NCBI RefSeq assembly: GCF_030944405.1 | Contig: NZ_CP132339.1 | Location: 6,634,001-6,698,000 of the forward strand | Direction: 5' to 3' | DNA: 64,000 bases | DNA from: Janthinobacterium sp. J1-1 | Lineage (GTDB): Bacteria; Pseudomonadota; Gammaproteobacteria; Burkholderiales; Burkholderiaceae_D | In this document: positions 31,891 through 41,234 of the stretch, piece after piece | How the letters are laid out: each line of letters begins with the position of its first letter | Position numbering within the stretch: position 1 is the stretch's first letter | Notes under the pieces: model-generated | Told to the model about the DNA's origin: nothing | Seen by the model: the letters and a program-made list of their open reading frames with translations, nothing else | The model's database searches: none | Made by a program: the position numbers and the translations under genes

Positions 31891-31975
31891 AGGCTTCGCA
31901 GCATAGCGCAACGGCCGGGAAAGCGGCATTGCGCAAACGGGTTAAACAAGGTCCGGCTGCACAACGCCGGCAGAA

Positions 31976-32001
31976 AAGAAAAACGGGCCCTAAGGCCCGT
32001 T
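31976..32001 (-). terminator. Intrinsic terminator of the TonB receptor gene
   Basis: AACGGGCC-CTAA-GGCCCGTT stem followed, on the minus strand, by T-rich sequence (TTTCTTTTC). It lies about 50 bases after the receptor stop codon and separates it from the 5'-nucleotidase operon. Confidence 0.85.
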
Positions 32002-32049
32002 GCAACACGTCGCGCACAGCCTGGCCTGCAGGCTGCGCGTCAGCGTCGA

Positions 32050-34410
32050 TTAGATATCGATCGACAGGGTGACCGATACGAAGCGTGGCGCACCCAGGTA
32101 GTAGCGTTGGGTATCAACCGACGTCGTTACACCAGGGATAGCCTGGGTATTCTTGACGGTGGTCGAGGACGGATTGCGGTACTGCTTGTCCGTGATGTTG
32201 CTCAGGTTAAACGTCAGCTTGGGACGCTTGATGTAGCCGAAGTTGGCAAAGGTGTAGCCGCCATCGATACCGAAGGTGGTGTAGCCTGGCGCCGTTTCAT
32301 CATTGACCATCGATGCTTGCTGCTGGCCGGTGGCGCGCGCTTTCACGCGGGTCCAGAACGAGCCATTCTGGTATTCGATCGACAAGCCGGCTTTCTTCTT
32401 CGGCGTGTTGATCATTTCCTTGCCAGCAGTCGGCAGGTACACATTCGTCGCGGACAGCATGTCATCCTTGATTTTGCTGTTATTGAAACCCAGCGAACCG
32501 TACATCGCCCAACCATTGATCGGCGTATTGCCGATTTCGAATTCCAGGCCCTTGTTGCTGACGCGGCCCACGTTGGTATAGCTGCTCGCTTGCGTGATTG
32601 GATCGAAGGTGGTTGCCTGGCGATCCTTGAAGTCGATGAAGAATGCCGTCACCGAAGCGATGAACTTGTCATCCTGGTGACGATAGCCGATATCGGTGTT
32701 CCACGACGATTCTTGTTTCACATCACCAACAAAGTTGGCGACGCCATTGACCACTTTCACGCTGGTGCCGATGTTGCCAAACACGAAGTTAGGGGGTGCT
32801 TTGACGTTCTTGGCAACCGAAATGAACACTTGATCATCGTTGGTGATGCGGTAGCGTGCACCCAGTTGCGGCAGCAGGGTGCTGTACTTCTTGACCAGGT
32901 TGTACGGTTTAACGTTGTTGGCTTCGTCGCCGTAGTTGGTGAAGTCGCGCTTCACGTTCGGGCTGCGCACGCCGATATTGATCTTCAGCTTGTCATCACT
33001 CAGGCTGATCGTGTCTTGCAGGAAGAACTGATAAGCGGTCGAGATCGACATCCAGTTACGGCTTTGCGCTGGCGTGCCATCCGGACGCAGGATCTGGCCG
33101 TTTTGCAGCCAAGGATCTTGCGAGATGCCATCATTGCTCAATGCCAGCATCGGGCCGGTTTGCTGATGGCGAGCGCGCTCGTACCAGAAGCCACCGAGCA
33201 CATCGTGGTTACCCGACACCCAGTTCAGCGATGCGGTCACACCAGGACGGAAGGTCTTGGTGACGCTGGCGTTAGCGACCAGGACGGTGTCGAGGGTATC
33301 GCCGTCGCCGTTCAAGTCCACGGTGCCATTGCGCAAGCCAGTGGCTGCGTTATAGAAACCTTTTTCCGACTGGTCGCGCTGTTGCACGCCACCGTTACCG
33401 TAGCCGTACCAGATGTATGGCAATACTTTCAGGTCCAGGTTTTCGTTCAGGCGGAACTTTGCCGTGGCCGAGGCGATGGCATTCTTGAACGGGTTGATGC
33501 CCAGTTTGTAGAAGGCTGGCGACTGCTTGGTTTCTTTTTGTTCAACGCCTTTTACCGGCTTCAGATGACCCTGGAAGGTATCGGCGTAATCAAAGTAATA
33601 GCCGTTCTTATTAATTTCAGACAAGGTCAGGTTATTGATGTTGTTGTTCATCGCCTCGTTGTACAGCAAGGTGGCGTGAATATAGTTGAAGCGATCCCAG
33701 TCGTAGTTGATACCGGCGTCGATATGGTCGCGCTTGGCGCCGCCCTTGCCTTTCCATTTGTCGGCTTCAGCATGCGAAGCGGACACGAACATCTTGGTGC
33801 GCTTGTCCGAGAACAGGCCGGTGTCGACGCGCACGAAGGTTTTCTTCATGTTCAGTTGACCGAAGGTCTGCATCATGCGCAGGCGGTGCTTGTCTTCAGG
33901 ATTGCAGGTGTTGATACCAAAGTTGCCGCCGGTGGCGCCCACTTGTGGCGAATCGGCATCGGTCGAACCCTGGGTGACGGTTTGCGAGCAGGTATTTTCC
34001 TGGTCGACATATTCTTGTGGGTAGATGGCAAAACTACCGGAGTCATTCACCGGCACGCCATTGATCGTGGCGCCGATCTGGTCGGAGTTAAAGCCGCGCA
34101 GTGTCAGGCCGCCGCCGAACAGGCCAGTTGCATCGTAGTTGTAGCTATTAACAGCTGGCAACATCTCCAGGGCTTCGTACGCATTGCCTGTTGGACGCTG
34201 CTTTTCCAGTTCTTCTGCCGTAATCGTGCTGCGTGCTTTTGGCGCATCTTCCGTCACCATCAGGCCCATACCGGTTTTTTTAGCGGTAATGACCACTTTT
34301 GTGGCTTCGTCAGCGGTTTGCGCATGCGCAGTGGAGATGCCGAAGCAAGCCAATTGGCATGCCACTGCGATCATACTTAGTCGCAATTTTGGTTGTTGAA
34401 TGAACTGCAT
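32050..34410 (-). CDS. TonB-dependent outer-membrane receptor
   Basis: 786 residues with a signal peptide (MQFIQQPKLRLSMIAVACQL, cleavage after AHA). A plug domain follows (VVITAKKTGMGLMVTEDAPK, TGLFGGGLTLRGFNSDQIGA, TINGVPVNDSGSF), then a 22-stranded barrel with the terminal strand APRFVSVTLSIDI ending in the assembly-favouring aromatic/hydrophobic pattern. AGGGGG sits seven bases before the ATG. No siderophore synthesis or regulator gene is near. Lying between the secreted 5'-nucleotidase and adenosine deaminase genes, it may import a nucleic-acid-derived substrate, but this is only positional evidence. Confidence 0.9.
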   Translation of the reverse strand: MQFIQQPKLRLSMIAVACQLACFGISTAHAQTADEATKVVITAKKTGMGLMVTEDAPKARSTITAEELEKQRPTGNAYEALEMLPAVNSYNYDATGLFGGGLTLRGFNSDQIGATINGVPVNDSGSFAIYPQEYVDQENTCSQTVTQGSTDADSPQVGATGGNFGINTCNPEDKHRLRMMQTFGQLNMKKTFVRVDTGLFSDKRTKMFVSASHAEADKWKGKGGAKRDHIDAGINYDWDRFNYIHATLLYNEAMNNNINNLTLSEINKNGYYFDYADTFQGHLKPVKGVEQKETKQSPAFYKLGINPFKNAIASATAKFRLNENLDLKVLPYIWYGYGNGGVQQRDQSEKGFYNAATGLRNGTVDLNGDGDTLDTVLVANASVTKTFRPGVTASLNWVSGNHDVLGGFWYERARHQQTGPMLALSNDGISQDPWLQNGQILRPDGTPAQSRNWMSISTAYQFFLQDTISLSDDKLKINIGVRSPNVKRDFTNYGDEANNVKPYNLVKKYSTLLPQLGARYRITNDDQVFISVAKNVKAPPNFVFGNIGTSVKVVNGVANFVGDVKQESSWNTDIGYRHQDDKFIASVTAFFIDFKDRQATTFDPITQASSYTNVGRVSNKGLEFEIGNTPINGWAMYGSLGFNNSKIKDDMLSATNVYLPTAGKEMINTPKKKAGLSIEYQNGSFWTRVKARATGQQQASMVNDETAPGYTTFGIDGGYTFANFGYIKRPKLTFNLSNITDKQYRNPSSTTVKNTQAIPGVTTSVDTQRYYLGAPRFVSVTLSIDI

Positions 34411-34941
34411 TTGAACCCCCTAGAGTGTGTTGTAACTTACAAGATTTTGACTTGCTTATATTGTGGTGAAACACGGAAACTATCCAACTAGACACGGCAG
34501 TATAAAGATCGAATATTTCAAATCCGTTACACGGATATGACCGCAATGTGACAGGAGCCGCTAGACATCCTGAATTGTCACAAAAGCGATATCAAAAATG
34601 ACTTATTCAATTCTTCGCCGTCCAACTATGCATTAAGGTCTGTAGGCTGACAAATACGTTTTATTTTAATGATTCATATATTAAAAGTATAAATCACCGC
34701 TGAAAGCCGCATTTTTTATATCAACCGAGCAAGCTCACCTCATCGGGGCGAAATTATAGATGAGCGGCAACACTTGGAAATTGTTTCAGAAAATAATTGC
34801 AAGAAAGCACTACTAGCGCATCATTTTTTGTCGTAAAGGCACAACAAAAAGGATAAAAGGAGGGTTTTGTAACTATGAAGATCAGGAGGTTACGCGACCG
34901 CTAGTTGCGGTCGCGTGGCAGGCAGGAGAGATGAAATACTT
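34411..34941. promoter_or_regulatory. AT-rich 530-base intergenic region with palindrome and hairpin
   Basis: Promoter region of the leftward TonB receptor and end of the adenosine deaminase gene. A 15-bp perfect palindrome ATCCGT-TAC-ACGGAT lies at 34522-34536, about 112 bases before the receptor start, and is a candidate operator. A perfect 10-bp stem ACGCGACCGC/GCGGTCGCGT (34892-34916) lies 25 bases after the adenosine deaminase stop; it has no T run but may end that transcript. A ten-codon ATG frame at 34875 is not considered a gene. The rest is AT-rich without further recognisable features. Confidence 0.6.
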
Positions 34942-36429
34942 TTACGGTTTTACAACAGTTGCCTTACGATTACTATTTGCGATCAAGGCTTCAAAACGGG
35001 TGAACCGGGCATCGAGCGCCTTCAGCAGACGTTGCTTGTCCGCATCAGCCAGGAAGGAATACCGCAGGCTGTTATATGACAGCTTTTTGATTTCCGCATA
35101 ATCGGTCTTGTACTGGCTGGCAAACAGCACATATTCATTCGACAAGGTATTGCGCGACACGCCCGCGTCATCGGTGGAGATGACGAAGGGCACGCCATAC
35201 TTGCGGTACAGGGTGACCGGATGGGCCTGGCCTTTGATACCAAGAATGTAATCATTGCTGGTCAGGTTCACTTCCACGGGTATATTGCGTTCACGCATCT
35301 TCTGCATGGTCGCCAGCGCATTGTGCTCATAGGCGATATCCATGCCGTGACCGATACGGTCCGCACCGGCCACGTCGATGGCTTCGGCGATATGGAATGC
35401 CATGCCTTCCGGCGGCACCATGCCCAGCGCCAGCTCACCGGCGTGCAGGGCGATCTTGACGTTCGGATATTTTGCTTTGAGGAACTTGAACATTTCCATG
35501 TGCAGGCTGTAATCGCGCATGGACACATTCACGCTTTCCTGGCCCACGATGTTCACGCCCACCAGCAGCGGATTCAGGCTGGCTGCCTTGAACGCGGCCA
35601 CCATCGAGGAAAACACTTGCGATGGCGACAGGAAACGCAGCACATACGCCTGGTAACGCATGGTGAAATTGGCGTCGTCGATGCCGGCGCTGCTGGCATT
35701 GACGTTGTCGTTATAGGCGGTGATGCTTTTCTGGAAGCTGGCATCCTGCTCAAGGCTCTGCGTCCAGTTGGCCAGCACGGCTTGCAACGCTGCCGGCGGC
35801 AAGCCCGGCGCCAGCACCTGCTGGTCGAACTGCGCATTCTGCACGAACGGCGACAGTTCGAAAATCGTCTCGATGTAGCTGAGGTTTTCCGCGATGGCGC
35901 GCTGCTTCAGGGTTTTCAAGCCATCGGCCGTATTGCTCGACGCGACGGGGCCGAAGTAGCCGAAGGTGTCAAAGAAGGTACGGTCCGGCGGCGTCTGGAT
36001 GGCGCCGTGGTTATAGAAATCCTTGGTCGACCAGCGCTGCAGCAGCTCCGCATACAGGCCCGCATCGGCAAACACTTCCGTGGACGACAGGCAGCCACGC
36101 TGCGCGGGCGGCTTGGCGCGCTCGGCCGCCACGACGTCCTTGTTGCTTTCGATGCGGTAGGTCGTGTTGTTGACGCAATAGTTTTCCTTGTCGACCCAAT
36201 CGAGAAATTGCTCGGCGTAAATGGCGCCTGAGTAATGATGATGCAAATCGCCGCCCTTGGGCATCATGGAAAAGAACAGGCTCAACTCGGCCGTCTTCGG
36301 CTGCGCGCCCGACACCAGGGTGGCAAAATGGCGCGCGGTGGCCGCTTCGTTGGAAGACGGGGCGGCATGCGCCGTTCCGGTCAGTGCCAGCGCGGCGCCA
36401 AGCGCCAGGCCAGTGAGTTTCTTGTGCAT
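34942..36429 (-). CDS. Exported adenosine deaminase (ADGF-like)
   Basis: 495 residues, longer than cytoplasmic Add (about 330), with signal peptide MHKKLTGLALGAALALTGTA. Zinc and catalytic motifs: MPKGGDLHHHYSGAIY, ALHAGELALG, DRIGHGMDIAYEH, EVNLTSNDYILGI and VISTDDAGVSRNTLSNEY. The long segment between the first His pair and the barrel resembles secreted growth-factor-type deaminases. It should convert external adenosine to inosine before uptake or phosphorolysis. It is last in the leftward purine operon, 43 bases after guaD. Confidence 0.92.
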   Translation of the reverse strand: MHKKLTGLALGAALALTGTAHAAPSSNEAATARHFATLVSGAQPKTAELSLFFSMMPKGGDLHHHYSGAIYAEQFLDWVDKENYCVNNTTYRIESNKDVVAAERAKPPAQRGCLSSTEVFADAGLYAELLQRWSTKDFYNHGAIQTPPDRTFFDTFGYFGPVASSNTADGLKTLKQRAIAENLSYIETIFELSPFVQNAQFDQQVLAPGLPPAALQAVLANWTQSLEQDASFQKSITAYNDNVNASSAGIDDANFTMRYQAYVLRFLSPSQVFSSMVAAFKAASLNPLLVGVNIVGQESVNVSMRDYSLHMEMFKFLKAKYPNVKIALHAGELALGMVPPEGMAFHIAEAIDVAGADRIGHGMDIAYEHNALATMQKMRERNIPVEVNLTSNDYILGIKGQAHPVTLYRKYGVPFVISTDDAGVSRNTLSNEYVLFASQYKTDYAEIKKLSYNSLRYSFLADADKQRLLKALDARFTRFEALIANSNRKATVVKP

Positions 36430-36472
36430 TCGCGTTCTCGCTCAGGATAATTCGTATGGAACAACGGGTAGG

Positions 36473-37789
36473 TCAGCCCTGCCCCCGCACATGCACGCAT
36501 TGCCCGCCTGAATAGGTGGCAGCCACGGCACGGTCGTCGCCCAGCAGCGCGAAGGCAAACAGCAATTCCTCCAGGCTTTGACAGCCAGCCGTGCGGCGCG
36601 CCAGCAGCGGCGTCGATTGCTTGTCGAGCACGATGAAGTCCGCTTCCGTGCCTGCAGCGAAATTGCCCAGCGTGCCTTCCAGCTGCATGGCCCGTGCAGC
36701 ACCCAGGGTCGCCAGGTAAAACATGCGCAAGGCGGGCAGATAGCTGCCTTTCAAGCGTGCTACTTTATAGGCTTCGTTCATGGTTTGCAACATCGAGAAC
36801 GAGGTGCCGCCGCCCACATCGGTGGCCAGCGACAGCAGCACTTTCGCCGCATCGGCCCGCTCGAAATCGAACAGGCCGCTGCCGAGGAACAAGTTGGAGG
36901 TGGGACAAATGGCGGCCGCCGAGGACGTTTCCGCCATGCGCGCGCGGTCGCGCTCGTCGAGCCAGATGCAATGGCCGAACATGGCGCGCGGGCGCAGCAT
37001 GCCGTAGTGGTCATACACGTCGAGGTAGCTGCGCGCCTGCGGATGCAGTTCGCGCACCCAGCGGCATTCATCCTCGTTTTCCGACACGTGCGTCTGCAGA
37101 TAGGTGTCCGGATAGGCGCGCGCCAGTTCGCCCGCCAGGTGCATCTGTTCGTTGGTGGAAGTGGGCACGAAACGGGGCGTGATCGCGTACAGCGAACGGC
37201 CCTGCTTGTGCCAGCGCCGTATCAGTTCTTCGCTTTCACGCGCCCCCGACTCGGCCGTGTCGCGCAGGAAATCGGGGCAGTTACGGTCCATCATCACCTT
37301 GCCGGCCACCATGCGCAGGCCGCGCTCTTCGCTGGCGCCAAAGAAGGCGTCGACCGATTGCGGGTGCACGCTGCCATACACCATCGCGGTGGTGGTACCG
37401 CAACGCAGCAGTTCGTCGAGGAAAAACTCGGCCACATTGCGCGCATGTACCGGATCTTCGAACGCGCGCTCGGTCGGGAAGGTATATGTTTCCAGCCATG
37501 GCAGCAGGCCCGGCGCGGGCGAGGCGATCATTTCCGTCTGTGGAAAATGCAAGTGGGTGTCGATAAAGCCAGGAACAATCAGCTTGCCACGATAGTCGAT
37601 GACCTCGGTACCTGCCGGCAAGCCAGGCAACAATTGATCGTATTCGCCGGCGGCAAGCACCTTGCCGTCGGCCACGACCAGCAAGCCGTCCGTGTGAAAC
37701 GCGTGCGCATCCTCGCTGAAGGCGGGATCGGCGTGGAAGTGCAGCAAGCTGGCACGGTAAGCTTGCACTGAAACAGGAACGATCGGCAT
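36473..37789 (-). CDS. guaD: Guanine deaminase
   Basis: Hydrolyses guanine to xanthine, the substrate of the XdhAB enzyme encoded beside it. 438 residues of the amidohydrolase class. Metal motifs: VPGFIDTHLHFPQTEMIASP, LQTHVSENEDE, FGHCIWLDE and SLATDVGGGTSFSMLQTM; the SPAPGLLPWLETYTFPTE segment is specific for GuaD. It begins nine bases after the xdhC stop, in one operon. The first residues (MPIVPVSVQAYRASLLHFHA) fit the family start. Confidence 0.95.
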   Translation of the reverse strand: MPIVPVSVQAYRASLLHFHADPAFSEDAHAFHTDGLLVVADGKVLAAGEYDQLLPGLPAGTEVIDYRGKLIVPGFIDTHLHFPQTEMIASPAPGLLPWLETYTFPTERAFEDPVHARNVAEFFLDELLRCGTTTAMVYGSVHPQSVDAFFGASEERGLRMVAGKVMMDRNCPDFLRDTAESGARESEELIRRWHKQGRSLYAITPRFVPTSTNEQMHLAGELARAYPDTYLQTHVSENEDECRWVRELHPQARSYLDVYDHYGMLRPRAMFGHCIWLDERDRARMAETSSAAAICPTSNLFLGSGLFDFERADAAKVLLSLATDVGGGTSFSMLQTMNEAYKVARLKGSYLPALRMFYLATLGAARAMQLEGTLGNFAAGTEADFIVLDKQSTPLLARRTAGCQSLEELLFAFALLGDDRAVAATYSGGQCVHVRGQG

Positions 37790-37798
37790 GACTTCTTT

Positions 37799-38866
37799 CT
37801 ATGACTGGTGAACCGCGGCGCGTGACTTGCGGCGCGGTGGCGTGCTGGCAGAAACCAGCCGCAGCGGCGTGGCCAGCGCCGCTTCAGCGGCTTGCTCCCA
37901 CACCATTAATAATTGACAGGCCACCGAGGCGGCGATCACGGCCGGCGCCTTGTTGCGGATGCCGGGCATGCCGATAGGGCAGACCATGGCGGCAATCTTT
38001 TCATCCGGCACGCCCTTCGCCTGCAAGCGGTGTTCGAACTGCTTGCGTTTCGTGTGCGAGCCGATCAGGCCGAACCAGCCTGCATCCTCGCGCGCCATGA
38101 TCGCTTCCGTCAGGCGCTGGTCCAGCGCGTGGCTGTGCGTCATGACCAGGAAACTGCCACTGGCCGGCGCCATGGCGACAAATTCTTCCGGCGCATCGGT
38201 GGCGGCAATGCGTACATTATCGGGCAATTGCGCGGGGAACATGTCCTCGCGCTCATCGACCCAGGTGATATTGCACGGCAAATGGGCCAGCGCACGCACA
38301 ATGGCCGCGCCCACATGGCCGGCGCCAAACAAGGTCAGGTGCGCTCGTGGCGCCAGGCAAGGGTCGACCAGCCAGCGCCGGCCGTCGCTACCCTGCGCCA
38401 CATGCGTGCCGCGCTCGCGCGAAAAGGTATCGGGCGCCTGGCCGGCGGTGCCGCCGAGCCATGCGCCATCGGCATCGAACAGGCTTGATGCCGGCTCGCC
38501 ATCGAGCGCGATCACGCGCCAGCTGTCTTGCTGGCGACGTTCGCGCAATGCCTGCAGCATGGCGTTGAGAGTCCCATCAACCGGCTCGAACGCCAGGTGG
38601 ACCACGCCGCCGCAACACTGGCCCAGACTGGGGCCCAGCGCAAAGCGTTCCAGTTTTGCCCGAGTGGCGCCGGTCGCCAGCATGGTCTTGGCGATTTCCA
38701 CCGCGCGCAATTCCAGGTGGCCGCCGCCGATGGTGTCCAGTTGCCCCTCATTGGTGACGCGCATCCTGGCGCCCGCCTCGCGCGGACCCGAGCCTTCCAC
38801 CAGCGCCACCGTCACCAGTACCGAAGGAACATCATCATGCGGCAGTGCCGTCAGCCAGTCGCTCAT
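37799..38866 (-). CDS. xdhC: Xanthine dehydrogenase accessory protein XdhC
   Basis: Molybdenum cofactor insertion and sulfuration chaperone for xanthine dehydrogenase. 355 residues. N-terminal XdhC/CoxI domain (VTVALVEGSGPREAGARMRV, TIGGGHLELRAVEIA and the Cys pair in LGQCCGGVV), and a C-terminal Rossmann domain (LTLFGAGHVGAAIVRALAHL, GLIGSHTKRKQFEHRL, CPIGMPGIRNKAPAVIAASV). Three bases separate it from xdhB. Confidence 0.94.
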   Translation of the reverse strand: MSDWLTALPHDDVPSVLVTVALVEGSGPREAGARMRVTNEGQLDTIGGGHLELRAVEIAKTMLATGATRAKLERFALGPSLGQCCGGVVHLAFEPVDGTLNAMLQALRERRQQDSWRVIALDGEPASSLFDADGAWLGGTAGQAPDTFSRERGTHVAQGSDGRRWLVDPCLAPRAHLTLFGAGHVGAAIVRALAHLPCNITWVDEREDMFPAQLPDNVRIAATDAPEEFVAMAPASGSFLVMTHSHALDQRLTEAIMAREDAGWFGLIGSHTKRKQFEHRLQAKGVPDEKIAAMVCPIGMPGIRNKAPAVIAASVACQLLMVWEQAAEAALATPLRLVSASTPPRRKSRAAVHQS

Positions 38867-38869
38867 CTG

Positions 38870-41224
38870 TTACTCCTGTACGGCCACGGTGGACGCGGCT
38901 TGCACCGCCATCACGGCCTTGAGGATTTCCTCGCTGGTGGCCGGCGCATTCAACGGTGGCTGCACGGCATGGCCGCCGACGCTGGAAATGGCGTCGCGGA
39001 TCGCAAAGAACACGGAAAACGGCAGCAGCAGCGGCGGCTCGCCGACGGCTTTCGAGCGGTGGATGCTGTCTTCCACATTGCGGTTCTGGAACAGATTGAC
39101 ACGAAAATCTTCCGGGCAATCGGAAATGCCGGGGATTTTATAGGTCGACGGCGCATGCGTCATCAGCTTGCCCGCGCCATTCCACCACAGCTCTTCCGTT
39201 GTCAGCCAGCCCATGCCCTGGATAAACGCGCCTTCCACCTGGCCGATATCGATGGCCGGATTGAGCGACTGGCCGGCATCGTATAAAGCGTCGGCGCGCA
39301 GCAGCTTCCATTCGCCGGTCAGCGTATCGACCACCACTTCGGCCACCGCCGCGCCATAGGCGTAGTAGGAAAACGGGTGGCCGGTCATGGTCTTGGCGTC
39401 CCAGTGCAGGCCGGGCGTGGCATAGAAACCATCGGACCACAGCTGCACGCGGGCCAGGTAGGCTTTTTGCACCAGTTCAGGAAACGGCAGCACATGGCCG
39501 TTGACGTGGATATTGTTGTCGAAAAAGCGCACGTCCGCCGCCGCGCCGCCATACAGTTTGACGGCGTAGTCGCTCATCCGTTCGCGGATCTGGCGCGCCG
39601 CATCCTGCGCCGCCTTGCCGTTCAGGTCGGCGCCGGTGGAGGCCGCCGTGGCCGAGGTATTGGCGACCTTGCTGGTATCGGTGGCGGTGGCCCGCACCCG
39701 TTCCAGGTCCAGGCCCAGCTCATGCGCCACCACCTGCATCACCTTGGTATTGATGCCCTGCCCCATTTCCGTGCCGCCGTGGTTGACGAGCACCGAGCCG
39801 TCGACATACACGTGCACCAGGGCGCCGGCCTGGTTCAGATGGCTGACATTGAAGGCGATGCCGAATTTCAATGGCGTGAATGCCAGGCCTTTTTTCAGCA
39901 CCGGGCTGGACTCGTTGTACGCGTCGATGGCAAAACGGCGCGCGCGGTAGTCGCTGGTCTGCTCGAGCTCGGCCACCAGTTCATGGATCACATTGTCGAC
40001 GATCACCTGGCCATACGGCGTGACATTGCGCCCTTCGCTGCCGTCGCGGCCATAGAAATTGAGCAGGCGAATATCCAATGCATCGCGCCGCAGATGGCGC
40101 GCGATTTCATCGATCACATACTCGATGGCGATCGCGCCCTGCGGCCCGCCAAAACCCCGGAACGCCGTGTTCGACTGGGTATTGGTCTTGCCGCAGGCGG
40201 CACGGATATCGACGTCGGACAAATAATAGGTATTGTCGAAATGGCAGACGGCGCGCGTGGCGACCGGGCCGGAGAGATCCGCCGAATAGCCGGCGCGCGA
40301 GGTCATGTCGACTTTGGCGGCAAGGATCTTGCCGGTCTCGTCATAGCCCACTTCGTATTCATAATAAAAGCAATGGCGCTTGCCCGTGACCAGCATGTCG
40401 TCGTCGCGGTCGGCGCGCAGTTTGACGGGGCGTTTCAGTTTCGCCGCCGCAATCGACGCGGCCGCCGCCCACAGCGCCGACTGGGATTCCTTGCCGCCAA
40501 AGCCGCCGCCCATGCGCCGGCATTCGACCGTGATGTTATGCGAATGCACGCCCAGCGCATGCGCCACCACGTGCTGCATTTCGCTCGGGTGCTGGGTCGA
40601 GCACAGCACCAGCATGCCCTGCGCTTCCTTCGGGATCGCGTAGGAAATCTGGCCTTCCAGATAAAACTGCTCCTGCCCGCCCACATAGAGCTGGCCCCTG
40701 ACCACATGCGGTGCGTTTTCAAATGCGGCCTGGCAGTCGCCGCGCGCCAGCCGCATCGGCGGCAGCACATATGACTGCGCCGCCTTCGCCGCCTGCGGCG
40801 TCATAATCGCCGGCAATTCTTCATACGTCACCTGCGCCAGACGGGCGGCGCGGCGCGCATGGTCATGCGTATCGGCCACCACGATAAAGATCGGCTGGCC
40901 CACGTATTGCACCAGCTCGGCCGCCAGGATGGGGTCGTCATGGATGATGGGGCCGCAATCGTTGGTGCCGGGAATATCTTGCGCCGTGAACACGGCGGTC
41001 ACGCCGGCGCTGGCGCGCACTTTCGATAAATCCATGGCGCTGATGCGCGCATGCGGTTTTTGCGACAGGCCCAAGGCCGCGTGCAAGGTGCCCTGCAGTT
41101 CGGCAATATCGTCGGTATAGGTCGCCTGCCCCAGCACATGCAGTTGTGCCGATTCATGCGGACTCGATTTGCCGACGGCGGCCCAGGCGGCCGCTTGCAG
41201 TTCAGGCGTGACAGGATGGTTCAT
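38870..41224 (-). CDS. xdhB: Xanthine dehydrogenase, molybdopterin-binding subunit
   Basis: 784 residues, oxidises hypoxanthine to xanthine and urate. Begins with the aldehyde-oxidase hammerhead domain (GKSSPHESAQLHVLGQATYT, DDI). Molybdenum-domain motifs include GGQEQFYLEGQISYAIP, RMGGGFGGKESQSALWAAAA, NTAFRGFGGPQGAIAIEYVI and GGTEMGQGINTKVMQVVAHE, and the C-terminal KAVGEPPLLL holds the expected active-site Glu. Two-gene split (XdhA, XdhB) is normal for bacteria. Lies ten bases after xdhA. Confidence 0.95.
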   Translation of the reverse strand: MNHPVTPELQAAAWAAVGKSSPHESAQLHVLGQATYTDDIAELQGTLHAALGLSQKPHARISAMDLSKVRASAGVTAVFTAQDIPGTNDCGPIIHDDPILAAELVQYVGQPIFIVVADTHDHARRAARLAQVTYEELPAIMTPQAAKAAQSYVLPPMRLARGDCQAAFENAPHVVRGQLYVGGQEQFYLEGQISYAIPKEAQGMLVLCSTQHPSEMQHVVAHALGVHSHNITVECRRMGGGFGGKESQSALWAAAASIAAAKLKRPVKLRADRDDDMLVTGKRHCFYYEYEVGYDETGKILAAKVDMTSRAGYSADLSGPVATRAVCHFDNTYYLSDVDIRAACGKTNTQSNTAFRGFGGPQGAIAIEYVIDEIARHLRRDALDIRLLNFYGRDGSEGRNVTPYGQVIVDNVIHELVAELEQTSDYRARRFAIDAYNESSPVLKKGLAFTPLKFGIAFNVSHLNQAGALVHVYVDGSVLVNHGGTEMGQGINTKVMQVVAHELGLDLERVRATATDTSKVANTSATAASTGADLNGKAAQDAARQIRERMSDYAVKLYGGAAADVRFFDNNIHVNGHVLPFPELVQKAYLARVQLWSDGFYATPGLHWDAKTMTGHPFSYYAYGAAVAEVVVDTLTGEWKLLRADALYDAGQSLNPAIDIGQVEGAFIQGMGWLTTEELWWNGAGKLMTHAPSTYKIPGISDCPEDFRVNLFQNRNVEDSIHRSKAVGEPPLLLPFSVFFAIRDAISSVGGHAVQPPLNAPATSEEILKAVMAVQAASTVAVQE

Positions 41225-41234
41225 GCTGGTCCTT

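Noticed and set aside
34875..34904. Ten-codon frame with a good ribosome site (MKIRRLRDR)
   Set aside because: Too short to support as a gene. Its end is part of the hairpin after the adenosine deaminase gene, and no downstream gene on the plus strand would use it as a leader.
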